Assembly (NCBI RefSeq): GCF_048771995.1
Contig: NC_133033.1
Span: 4,898,501-4,962,500, forward strand
Reading direction: 5' to 3'
From: Taeniopygia guttata
Taxonomy: Eukaryota; Chordata; Aves; Passeriformes; Estrildidae
DNA length: 64,000 nt
Shown here: positions 53,110 to 64,000 of the stretch, in pieces
Layout: the number at the start of each line of letters is the position of its first letter
How positions within the stretch are numbered: the stretch's first letter is position 1
Program-made: the position numbers and the translations under genes
The notes under the pieces: generated by a model
Databases searched by the model: none
Told to the model about the DNA's origin: nothing
The model's input: only the letters and a program-made list of their open reading frames with translations

Positions 53110-56100
53110 ATGGAGGCGGCGGTGGGCGGGCAGCGGGCGCTGCTCCGGCAGGTCGGTCCTCGGGCTGCACATCCCCCCCACTCCCGCTTCCATCCCGGTT
53201 CTATCCCGCAGTCTCCCCGCAGGCGCTGGGCTGGCGGATGGTGTCGGTGCCCGGTCCCCTCACTCTGTCTCCCCTCAGGTTGTGGGGCGGTGAGCTCGGT
53301 TCCCTCACCCTGCGCGCCCCTCAGGCGCTGGGCTGGCGGGTCCCGCTGCCGTCCCACTGTCACCGTGCAGGCTCTCAGCTGCCGGGTCCCGGTCCCTCAC
53401 GCTGTGTCCCCGCAGGTTCTGGGCTGGCGAGTGGCCGCCGCCGTGACTTGGTCCGTGCTGCTGCTGCCCCTCTGCACCGCGGCCTTCGTCGTGCTCAGCG
53501 GCCTCGACCCGTTCCACCCGCTGCGCTGGATCTCCAGTAGGTGCCCGGCCGCGTTTTGCTGGTTTTGCTCTCACGTGTTTGTGTTTCTGGGTTTTTTTCT
53601 GCACTCTGTTGTTTTGGGTTCAGTACGAGATAACGGGAACTGACGGTGGCATCGTGTTATACTCCTTGCATTTCGAATAGCTTTTGGTCTTTGAAATGTT
53701 TCTTCATTACAGCGGCAGCAGTCACAGTCCACCCTAGGTAGGAATTAGTGTTGCAAGTTCATGTGAGTCTATTCCTCACAGAATTTAAAAAACAACAGGT
53801 TAAGTGCTTTAGTTGTCTGCTCTGTGTCCTTGTACACGCTTCTCCTTCCACCCTGAGCAGCTGCTATTTACATAAACAGCTTCATTTCTCTATGGTGCAC
53901 TGAATCCTAAGAGAAGTTCCCGAAGCAGCCAATATGCATGGTGAGAATAACTTCCCCTGGGTGCCTGCAATGAAAATTGAGAGATGCTTAGCTGGAAGCT
54001 TGATGCCTGTGATCACTGAGCTGCTCCAGGCAGAGTGAATTGACTTCCTTCCTTCCTTGAAAATAGAAAAGCCCAAAAGAACCACTCTGTACGAAATTTC
54101 TTCCCTTTTTGGTGTGACTGCATGGCTGCAGTTTTTCTTAAATGAAGGGAAATGTGATATTTGAACTACAGTTTAATGTTTTGGGCTTTTTTTAAACAAA
54201 ACTCAAAGTGTTCACTTATAAGAAAACTAGTTATAAGGATGTAAAACAGTTTCTATGAAGTTTAAATTTGCTTTTGTGCAGAAATTTTGTGTAGCTGGGC
54301 AGACTTCATGTGGGATTAGAAAGTCCACTGACCATTACTCCCCTTTAAGCATTCACTGGAATATTTTCCATTGCTTAAGTGCTATTTTCTGTTACTCTGT
54401 TGCTGCTGTGTTACTGCAATTTTCTGAACAATAATGTTTTTATTTTTCAGATTCTTTCAATGATTTGTATACTTCTTATGTCATCTTTTGTATCTTCCTG
54501 ATGTCTGTGGTGATAATAATAATAAGCATCTTCAACGTTGAATTTTATGCAGGTGGGTTGTGTACATTGTTGAACTGTCTTTGATACCTAAATTAAATAG
54601 GATGATAATTTATTATTTAGTGACTGATCCTGACTGTGAAAAGTTCTTTAGTGACAGTGGTGGGGTTTTTTCTCTTTTTTATTTTAATGAAAGGTTTTAT
54701 TAGTAAGAAGTGAAAATTATTTTTCTGCTTTTATTTACAGTTGTGCCATCGATAGCATGCTCTCGATTAGCACTGATAGGAAAGATTATTCACCCTCAGC
54801 AACTCATCCATTCCTTTGTTCATGCTGTCATGGGAATGCTGGTTGCTTGGTGTGCTACAGTCATGACAAAAGGGAGATTCCAGTTTCTTGCTGTGCCCTG
54901 CACACCTTCAGAAAGGTAATTGTGTGTGTGTGTGAAAGATAAACAAAGAACTTTTATTGTAAAATGTATTTACTGATCATTTCTTTCAAAAAGAATCCCA
55001 AGAATTTGGGTATTCTCAAAACCCAGCAATTATACATTGATTTTCTTTATTAAAGGACAAAAAGTGCCCCCCTTTTGTAAATGTTACAATGTACAGAGAG
55101 CTGGACCAGAAAAACTACATTTCCAGGATTCTTAATGGATTCTTCTTTCTTGATGACAAGTTGGTTGTCACTTGAGCTAAGTCCTGGCCTTGTGGTCAAT
55201 GGCATATGTTTCATGCAAAAATTACAAAAACTGGTGGTGGGATTCCTACTTTAGCAAACAACTTGCTGAGATATCATCAGATGTACTGATCAGGAAAGAA
55301 AAACCAAACTTCTGATTTGAGTTTCCTAAGGCTTGAACAGCTTTTTGTTTTGAACTCAGAATTGATTCTAAGTTTTCTATTTTAGCCTAGAAGATGCTGT
55401 TCCTCAGATGTGCCTAAATGAGCATCACCTCTTCTTTATACTTTCTGGAGCTTTCTTGGGATACAGCTACAGCCTTTTCTTTCTTATTAACAACATGAAT
55501 TATTTGCCATTTCCAATCATACAGGTAAGAGGTTTAAGCATCTTTGTAGAAAGACATGTATAAGTGAAACAGTGATTAATAAAGCCTAGATAATTTGAGT
55601 ATGGCAGCAGGAGCTGCCCGTGTGCAGCTGCTGTCACTGATAGATGAAGTGTACACCCAGCTTTAAATGTCAGCTCTTTAAATGCTCCTTTTAAATGAAC
55701 ACAGAAACTGGGATTCTATGACTCTTCACATTTAGACTACAGCTCTCTGCTGCCTGTTAAAAGCTGGCTGAGGTGGAACTACAGGAAAAAGACAATGTGC
55801 ACAAACCAGGTATCAATTTCAGGAACTGACAACAAGAGTCACCTAAAAGCTGAAAATCTTGGCAATTAAAAAAAAAACAAAACAAAATAGAAACCCACCA
55901 ACTTCAAGTCTAAATAGCACATTAAATCTTGCTTAGAGCTCGACATCCAAAGCCTTTTTGTGTTAATTCCATAGTGTAGCACTATGGAAACTGAAATTCC
56001 ATTAATTCCTCTGGAGGAGTCCTGCAGAAATCTGTACCAGTGTGAAGCATCTCTTTAAAAATACTTCTGTTGCTGCAGCCTCACAGCAGCCATGAACTCT

Positions 56101-59100
56101 TCCTGATTCCCAGACTGACACAGTCCAACCAATTTGGCAAGAGATGTCTTTAACCAAGGTTGGTTGTATTAGTGGAGAACATGTGTGCTGCATTATGCTG
56201 ACCATTCAGTTCATCAGCAAACCAAGCAGCATTTTGGCAGTGCTGTAGTTAAAATATTATTTTTAAAATCTATTTCAATATTGTTAATTCTCTTTTTTGT
56301 TGTAGTTGTTTCTTTGGGTTTTCTGTTTGTTTTTGGCTTTTTTTTTTTCTCTTTTTCCTTTTTTTTTTTACTAATGCAAGCTAGTAAAATAAAAATTAAA
56401 TCACTTTGGTTGCATTTGCATAGTTTCATTTTCATGCTTTCATTTGTCATTTGGAAACATACATAGTTTATTTATTTGGAGGAAAGCATCAATGTTATGT
56501 TGTTTTTGGCTGCTTGGAGGATTACTCGCTCTGGAATTTAGGCTTGTCTAAATTTTCCCTATATTTTAATTGAACATTTAGAATGTAAATGAAATCTAGT
56601 AGATAAAATATGCCCTTTTCTTTTTCCTTTATTTTGCATCAGACAGGGTTATTTTGCTTTGTTCCCTTGTGTATGGAGTCAGTCTACCCCATTCTTCGTT
56701 TTCACTGCTACAAGCAGGAAACAGGATAAGAACTAGAAATTATTATAAGATGTTAGGGAAGATTGGGAGCATAATTAATAAGTGTAACACCTGGAATTAC
56801 CTTAAATTAAGTTTTTAATTATCTAGACTTCAGGCTTTCTTGTCCTTTTTTGTTGTATTATTTTTATTAACCGTTTCATTGATTAGTTCTGAATATGGAA
56901 TACTAAACTATTTATTTTGTTTGCTTTTAGCAATACAAGTATTTGCGTTTCAGAAGATCTTTGCCTCTCCTGATAAAACACAGCTGTGTGGAATCACTAT
57001 ATTTTGTTAGAAACTTCTGTGTCACATATTACTTTTTTGGTAAGGGTTCCTGAAATTCTCTGTATTTTTATTTGTAATTCCTGTGTTTGAAAACTTTGAT
57101 CCATGAGACTTTGGACTGCTCCTTCCATTGCCTGGTAGTGGAGATGTGGAGTCCCAGAGCTGAACCTGGCACTCCAGCAGTGCACAGGACTTCACTGTGT
57201 GTAATGTTGCTGTACCATCCCATTTTTTTTTGGCAAAGATTAGCACTTTGGCTTTTCTCTCAAGTGCCCTGTATATTATTTGGAGGGAGCTGGGGAAACC
57301 AAGGCAGGATGGCTCACTCCCATATGAAAATGGAGTCTGGTCTGTGGTAAAGAAAAAAAAAAAAATTGTGCTGATGAACATGATTGCACTGGACTTACTT
57401 AAAAATCAGGAATTCTTTGTTAGGGTTGTAATTATCCTCCTAAATGATGTCAAGATATGCAAGAATTATTATCCCTTTATTTACATCAGGGGATAAATTA
57501 GAAGTATGGTGGTTCTATATCAGATTCCATTAAGTCTTTTAAAGCACTTTGCTGCTGCCTGGGCTGTAGTGATAATTAATATTAAATTACTATTAACCCT
57601 CTTTTGTTAGTGAGGAAACACAATTAACTCACTGCTGAAAAGCAGCAATAAAAGAGGAGGTCTACATCTCTCAGTGTATAGCTGAGAGTGCTTCCTCAGT
57701 GCTAGCCTGAACCCTTTGTTCATTATTTTTTTGTGTTTCTTGAAACAAAGTAACCCCAAAGGCAGACTGTGTCCTTGTCCATGTGAGTTACAAGACACTG
57801 GTCTTCTTGTCTCTCTTGTCTCTGCATGAATTCTATTTTTCTCTTCTTTTTTTGGCCGACTGTGTATGTGTTTTGTAGTGTTGTATTTGTTTCAGAGTTT
57901 CTTTTTGAACCCCTAGGTTATATCCCAAAGGTATGGCTATGTACCACGATGGGTCTTCATACAGACAGGTGGGTGTAGGACATTGTGCTGGAAACTTGCA
58001 ATATTGTTTAGAGGTTCCTTTGCTGAGGAAGTGCAGCTTGGCAGCAGGACTCAGTTTTTGCCTCCCCACAACGAATGTGGGGAGCTCTGGCCATTTCTGA
58101 AATTAATCCTTAAAGGAACCAGCATCCCCTTGTAAAAACCATCTTGTCATTAAGATAGTAGTTTGGAAATCACCTTTTATTTTCTTATCTGTAAGTTTCT
58201 AAAGTATTAAAAAGGGTAAACACTCCAGATTGCATCTATGAGTTTTATCTGAATTTATCTGATTTTATGGTGTTTTTTTTTTTTTGGGGGGAGGGGGAAC
58301 ATTCTTATTTTTTATGACTGATGTTTGTTTTTAAATAGGGAAGCTGGAGTCTTAATACTTTAATTGGCTAAAACTGTAGTCATTATTAATTCATTTTTAT
58401 TTTCCTTGATTTCATTAATTTTTCTTAATAAGAATAGTAAAATACTTATATCCTCTTGGTTTTTTTACCTGCAGTAAATTACATCCTCTTGACACTCTGA
58501 GTGGCTTATTGGATCTCTCCTTGTTTTACCATACCTGGCTGAGTGGTGTGTTCCTTCTGATGACCTGGTACATTGCTTGGCTGCTCTTCAAAATCTATGC
58601 CACAGAGGTCAGTACTTGTGACAGTGCTCCAGTTACATCATCAGTGTGGCACAGATAATTCTTGCATTTCACAAGCAGTTCTAGTAGGAAATAACTCATT
58701 GTGAGTTCTTGAATTTGCACTACAGTTAGTACATGATAACTGAATTGTCAAGAGAGGGCTGGCATTAACTGACTTTCCCTTTCTTCTCATAGCAAGACCT
58801 GTGGTCCTTACAAAATTCATGTTTTGTTACTGCAACCTCCTCCTCTTACTCCTCAGCTTGTTTCCAGATATTTCCTTAGAGAGGAAAAAATTGTTCATCT
58901 AACTTGATTTTTATTTTCTGTTAATTAAAACACTATGAGACCCTTGATAAAAGAGAAAAAAAAAAGTGATGTTTAAATCCTGGCTCAATGTGTTGGTGCA
59001 AAGTACTCATTCTACAAAGTACTCATGGAATGAAATGGCAAATGCAGTGCTGTTGGGGTGTTTAATTAGCTTTAATTAGAAAGGTGTAGTTGTGACTTCA

Positions 59101-62100
59101 TTGAGAAAAGATCAACAATGAGTCAAGCATGACAACAGCTCTGAGGTGTGAGCAGCCTGTCTCAAAGGATAATAACAAGCACCAGTGAACATCTTGTCAA
59201 CATCTCTAATTACTATATTGCTTATAAAATTGTGGAAGACAAAAGAAATCATCCATCTGTGGAAATATAAAATGGACTTTGCCCTTTTGGCTGATGAAAA
59301 AAGATTTGTTTATCCACACAGTTTTGTTTTTCTTAAAACGTCTAAAAAACTTCCAAAGTTGCTTTTAAATATTTGCATGTGTTAACTGAAAAGTCAGGAA
59401 AGAAATTGTGAGGTTAGCCCACATGAGCACATTTATTTGAAGATAAAGATAGCTGGATTGTCTAGGATTTCTCAATTTTAAATGAAAGACTAAGCTCTTT
59501 TTGTTTCTATGTTAGAAATTCCAGACCAGTTTGCTGGTCTTTCATAAGATTTTCTTGTGCTTTCCTCTGTATAACATAAGTTTTGATGTTTGTATTTAGA
59601 GTCATCATTTTCCCATTCAACCAACATTTGCTCAGGAGACAGACCAGTGCCTGCCTAAAATCTTAAACAGCAATCCTCCCCTCCTCATAAAGGTAATTGA
59701 ACTCCTACCTCTCCCCTGAGAGGGGTCTGCTGAAAAGGTGTTTTTCAGGGCATCCAGTCACATCTTCCTGTTCACTGAGGTGTCAGTTCCTTGAAAAGCT
59801 GCCTCAGAGCACTCACAGGCTGTTGCATTGAATGATGAAAATTAGTTTAGTAGTGACATCTGCTGGTGCTCACCACACTGTTATTGTTAGCTGAAGATTG
59901 GTTTAGTTGCAGGTAAGATCTGTGTGCAACAGAAGTGTCATGATGTGTACTCATGCAAACCAGCAGCTTAGTGGCATTCAAGTTTTTGTAACTCAACTTT
60001 GAGTCTTGTCACATAAGCAGGTGTTTTCTCAAACCTTTGTACTCTCAACATCTTGTCCCTGCAGCATATATTTGAGGTTTTAACATGTATGTTCTCTCTT
60101 GAAATTAAAAATATATCCATACTTAGGTTGGAAGTTGGGTTTCTTTTTTATAAAAGGCAATAGTAAAAAGCTACTTAAAACCTGTGAGTAAAGAAGAGGA
60201 ATTTTGGTCTATGGTAAACATTAATAGGACTTACTGATTATAACACTTAGAAATTGGAGACCTCATTTAAGAGGTATTATGTAAATAAAGATAAGAATAT
60301 TCTCTTGCACATGCAAATTCTACCTTTACTGATTTTACAAATTTCTGATAAAGCTGGAGATATAATATGATGCAATACATTTTTAAGCTTTGCTGCATTA
60401 TCTGAGGATAGATGGGGAAGAGTTGAGTACAAACAGTTAAAGGAACAGGATATCTAATACATGATCTCAGATGTCTTTAAAATGTCCAATTTATAACGGG
60501 ATTTTGAATATTGTGAGAAATCTGGTTATTTTTAGTTTGGCACATTAATTGTTTAATCACAAGAAAAAGCATTGGTAGGTTGGTCCTATAAGGCACTGAC
60601 CCTCAAACTGTAGCTGAGTTCTGGTTTGCAAACCAGATAGTTATTTACTTAGACTTTTTAATATCTTTCTGCCTGAGCTATTTGAATTAAACAAGAGTTA
60701 GATCATCTTGAATTCCTGAGAATTGACATATCACTAAAGCTCCTAATAGCTCTGCAGTCCCATCCAGGGTGGTTTTGGGGATTTGCCTCCCTTCTCTTTG
60801 TGTTACATGACTGGTTTTAGCCAGTGTGAACTCATTCTTTGGTAGGGATTGATTTTGTATGGATAACTACATATTTTTTTTAGCAGATACATTGGATTTT
60901 GCATGCATTAAAACATTTTCCTTCCTTTTCAGTTTTTAGCCTTACAAGACTTGATGTTACTTTCCCAGTATTCTCCTGTTAGACGTCAGGAAGTCTTTAG
61001 CCTTAGTCAGCCAGGTAATTATAAAAATTATTTTGTGTTGATTCCTTTTTTCTAAATCATTAGTCAAACACTCTTGGAAATTATGTAATGTTGTAAGGTA
61101 TGCTGCATAAGCCAGGAGCCTCTTCCCTGTGGTGCTTTTTCCAAAAGACTGCTTAATTATTTATATTCATATTGTTTCACCCGCTAAACTCAACCAGTTG
61201 TGGTGTCTGCTTGGTTTAAATGACAGCCAGGAGGGAACACAGGTTTAGCATTTTGAAAGCAGGGCCCGCTTCATCCCACCAGTCAGACAGTCCAGACTGG
61301 ATAACCTAACAGATGTGTATGGAAGCTGAATGTTGATGTGTGAGTGAGGGGAAATCAGGTACAAATAACCGAGTCACCACTGCAGCTGTGAGAGCAAACA
61401 CTGCCTGTAACTTCAGTTAGTGCACAGTCCTTTTTTTGCTGTACTCAGATATGGCAGAGGAGGTCAATTAAAACTGCTCAGAAGCCTTCAGGAACTTTTT
61501 GTAGCACCTTATCTGGAATTCTAGTGTTTGTACTGCTTCAAAACTGTGTTGACATCACCACTGGTATTTGTTCATTTTAGCTGTTCAGTGATTTAAGATC
61601 TGATAGGCTGAACTGCCTGTGTTGCCTGCTTGCTTAGCAGGTTTTACTGAAGTCTTTTTAGAGTTATCCATTGAATCTGTCCATGTTTTCATCTTCCTCT
61701 CAGTACAAACAAGCTGTCACAGTGGAAATGCCCTGTGGCTTTTTAGAAGCTGAGTGGCACTGTGACAGTGAAGCTCCAGAGAGCACATGGGCACTGTCAG
61801 AGGGATCCAGGGAGGAGCAGCTGGGTTAAACCCTGCTCTTTGTGTGCCCTGCCAGGGGGGCACCCACACAACTGGACTGCGATATCCCGGGAGTGTTTGA
61901 GTCTCCTCAGTGACCTGACCCAGAGGCTGATTGCACAGCAGGAAGCAGCAGCAGCAAATGGGAGAGCAAAGCCACCAGTGGGAGAGCTGAAAGTACCTCC
62001 ACAGACTCCAGGTATGTGAGGAAGTGCTCATAAAGGTTTGTAAAGCATGAAGGTAGCAACAGATACCTTAGTCTCAATTAAATTTTATGAGGAAAATGGA

Positions 62101-63785
62101 GGGTATCTGCAAATAAATACAGACAAAAGAGATCCTCCCCCAGTTAATCTTAGGTATTTGTGTTGAAGTAATCCCAAAATAGCTAGAAAACTTGCAATTA
62201 TCATGTTTACTCAGTTTGTTTACTCACATGATATTATGTTCAATACCATATTTTTTCCATATTTGCATGAATAAAAAAAGTCTGATTATCACAGTTTCAG
62301 TAAGTGGTTCAACAGAGCACAGGGAGAATTTAGGTCTTGCCAAGAGATGCTCCGTAATTTGCATAACTGCTCTTATGATAAGTTTAAGATGGCAAAATTA
62401 GGTTCTGTTTGTGTGATTCACTAATATCACTGTAGAGTGAGGAAAGCCCAGTCTGACTCCTGAGCTGTGAGCAGCCTCCAGGCATTGTGAGTGTTTTACA
62501 TGCCAGACTTGGGCATCATTCCTGGCAGCACAGCTGTGTTAGCACGAGGCTGCTAGGTAATGGAATCCCTCAGCAGGCAGTGCCCTGGAAACAGCAGGCA
62601 CTGTTGGAGTGTCACAGCTGAATTTCTCCTTGTGCTGCTGATCCTTGGATTTGGAGACAGACCTGCCTTTTCCTACATGCCAATCAGAATGACTTTTCAT
62701 TCTTCTATGGACAGCCTTTTTTCTAGTACTTACTACAAAGAGCCCGCTTTATGTACATATATAGCAGGGTGTTGTAATGTTGGCTAGGAGGAGTAAAATA
62801 AATAAATCCACAAGATATATTTATATTTTATATTTATTTCCTCATCACTTGCTGTTTTTAAGTTGATGAACTTTGAAAATGCTCCATGCTTGAATTGATG
62901 TGTACTTCTTTGCAAGACCAGAGTGCTAACCATGTCCTTTCACAATGGCTCTGATACAGAAGTTGTTAAAATTGCAGTCAGATAACAAACCCATCTCCTG
63001 TGTCGTTGTGCCAGCCTGTTGTCTTCATACAGTGTGTTCTTTGTCACTAGGAGCTGTTGGGATAGAAGACGTGTCCTTCCAGTCACAGAGGTCCAACATT
63101 GTCCTCAGACCCTCCATGTCTCCACTGGTTAAGCCATCCCTGATGCCTGTGAAGGCATCTCCTGGCTCTGATGTTGGTTCACCTTTCAGCTCTCCTGCTT
63201 TAAGTTACAAGATGGGAGTTGTGGATATAAAGTCTCCTTGGCATGGAGCAGTCCAAAGTCCCCATGTCATGAGAAGGGGACCAAAGCTGTGGACGTCGGT
63301 TTCAGGTAGAGATTCTTCCACAGCCATAAGTGTAGTAGCCTTGTCAGTGGAGAGTATTGTGAGGATAAAAGTGACAGTAATCAGTTTTTCTGGAGATACT
63401 GTATTTTTTTTTTTTTTGCAGATCAGCAAATGAATGGTTCCCATCATGAATCCTCCCCAATGCCCTCTGCTGCAAGAACTGGCAGTGAGGCAGTGCAGCC
63501 AAGATTTATTTTTTACACATGGCTTCAGAACAAGCAAGAACAGGTGGAGTAAAATTGCAGTGCATTCCCCTTTATGGAATTAATACTTCCTTCTCTACTT
63601 AGCTTATATACCACAAATCCTTCCCTCCACTCCTAATGCCTTTATACTGTGTGAAGGGGGTAGGGTTGAGAAGGGCCAACTGTGCATGCCTTAAACAAAT
63701 GCAGATGATATGTTTAATCTTTGTTTCTTTTCAGATAAAAAACTTCCTGTTGAAACGGGCGTTGATAATGTATTTCTTCAGCAAG
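53110..63785 (+). CDS. NDC1: Nucleoporin NDC1, N-terminal 544 codons (gene continues beyond window)
   Basis: Fourteen exons join in frame: 53110-53151, 53416-53536, 54451-54552, 54741-54915, 55386-55524, 56931-57039, 57917-57968, 58475-58607, 59600-59692, 60933-61014, 61856-62011, 63051-63305, 63422-63543 and 63735-63785. The human protein has 674 residues, so about 130 remain outside. Six membrane helices fill the first half: [36 protein letters not shown], a helix after [47 protein letters not shown], and [18 protein letters not shown]. The second half begins [11 protein letters not shown] and [13 protein letters not shown] and is rich in S/P. NDC1 anchors the nuclear pore complex in the pore membrane and binds ALADIN. 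The human relative ends in a soluble C-terminal domain. Intron 1 (264 bases) is stop-free in frame. Confidence 0.97.
53205..53430 (+). repeat. Degenerate minisatellite over the NDC1 intron 1/exon 2 boundary
   Basis: Five related units of about 45-56 bases each end in a pyrimidine-CAG acceptor followed by a GCGCTGGGCTGGCGG-like block. Post-AG positions are 53223, 53279, 53325, 53371 and 53416; the last is the true exon 2 start (GTTCTGGGCTGGCGAGT). Spacings are 56, 46, 46 and 45. Units also share a CCCTCAC..CTGTGTCCCC-type pyrimidine stretch. Confidence 0.8.
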
Positions 63786-64000
63786 GTAAGGGTGGTCCTG
63801 TGCTTGAGACACAGGTAATGGCTTTAAAACCTGTATTTTCATCTAAAGCTTTCCATAAGTACAGCTTCTTGCTTGCTGTAGGTTTCACAGCAGGATTGTC
63901 CCATACTGACAGAAAATAAGAATAACAATGCTTTTTTAAACTCATCTGGTTAGAAACTGCATTTTACTTAAGACATTCTTAGCCCTTTAAAACTAGCTGG

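Noticed and set aside
53110-53643. A single-exon 177-codon gene at the NDC1 start
   Set aside because: It is NDC1 exon 1, its stop-free intron and exon 2 read together. The known NDC1 joins remove the intron.
57120-57340. Possible CR1 piece in NDC1 intron 6
   Set aside because: One phrase, GAGCTGAACCTGGCACTCCA, resembles the CR1 interior, but the similarity is short and both flanks are unlike CR1, so I did not annotate it.

Overview
This is a stretch of vertebrate nuclear DNA, almost certainly from a bird. It has compact intron-exon genes with canonical GT-AG splice sites, four CpG-island promoters, and several 5'-truncated CR1 LINE copies, which are the typical avian retroposon. Joining the exons in frame gives eight conserved protein genes. 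Their order and relative orientation match human 1p32.3 read in reverse: CDCP2 (3' end only, +), TCEANC2 (-), TMEM59 (+), LDLRAD1 (+), LRRC42 (-), HSPB11/IFT25 (+), DIO1 (-), YIPF1 (+) and NDC1 (5' part, +). That is nine loci, of which the first and last are cut by the window edges. Gene symbols come from protein similarity recalled from the families plus this synteny; no search was run.

Layout: 1-1525 holds the last two CDCP2 exons. 1.5-9.1 kb is mostly intergenic. TCEANC2 (9.1-13.7 kb) and TMEM59 (14.0-21.3 kb) are divergent from one CpG-island promoter that carries a 118-bp tandem duplication with two ZNF143-type sites. LDLRAD1 lies at 25.5-29.6 kb. LRRC42 (32.5-37.8 kb) and HSPB11 (38.8-41.0 kb) share a second bidirectional CpG island. 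HSPB11 and DIO1 (42.2-46.0 kb) converge. DIO1 is a selenoprotein gene: an in-frame UGA and a matching SECIS hairpin in the 3' UTR are both visible. DIO1 and YIPF1 (47.3-52.7 kb) are head to head, with a CR1 between them. NDC1 (53.1 kb to beyond the right edge) starts in a fourth CpG island and has a minisatellite built on its intron 1/exon 2 boundary.

The genes are not a pathway. They are housekeeping or tissue genes: transcription elongation (TCEANC2), Golgi/endosome membrane traffic and autophagy (TMEM59, YIPF1), cilia (HSPB11), nuclear pore (NDC1), thyroid hormone activation (DIO1), and receptor-like surface proteins (CDCP2, LDLRAD1). No CRISPR, tRNA, rRNA or virus-derived element was recognised. 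The most unusual sequence features are the SECIS/UGA pair, the duplicated promoter module, the NDC1 splice-site minisatellite, an in-frame GC-AG intron in TCEANC2, and a candidate stop-containing alternative exon in LDLRAD1. I found no clearly undescribed biological system.
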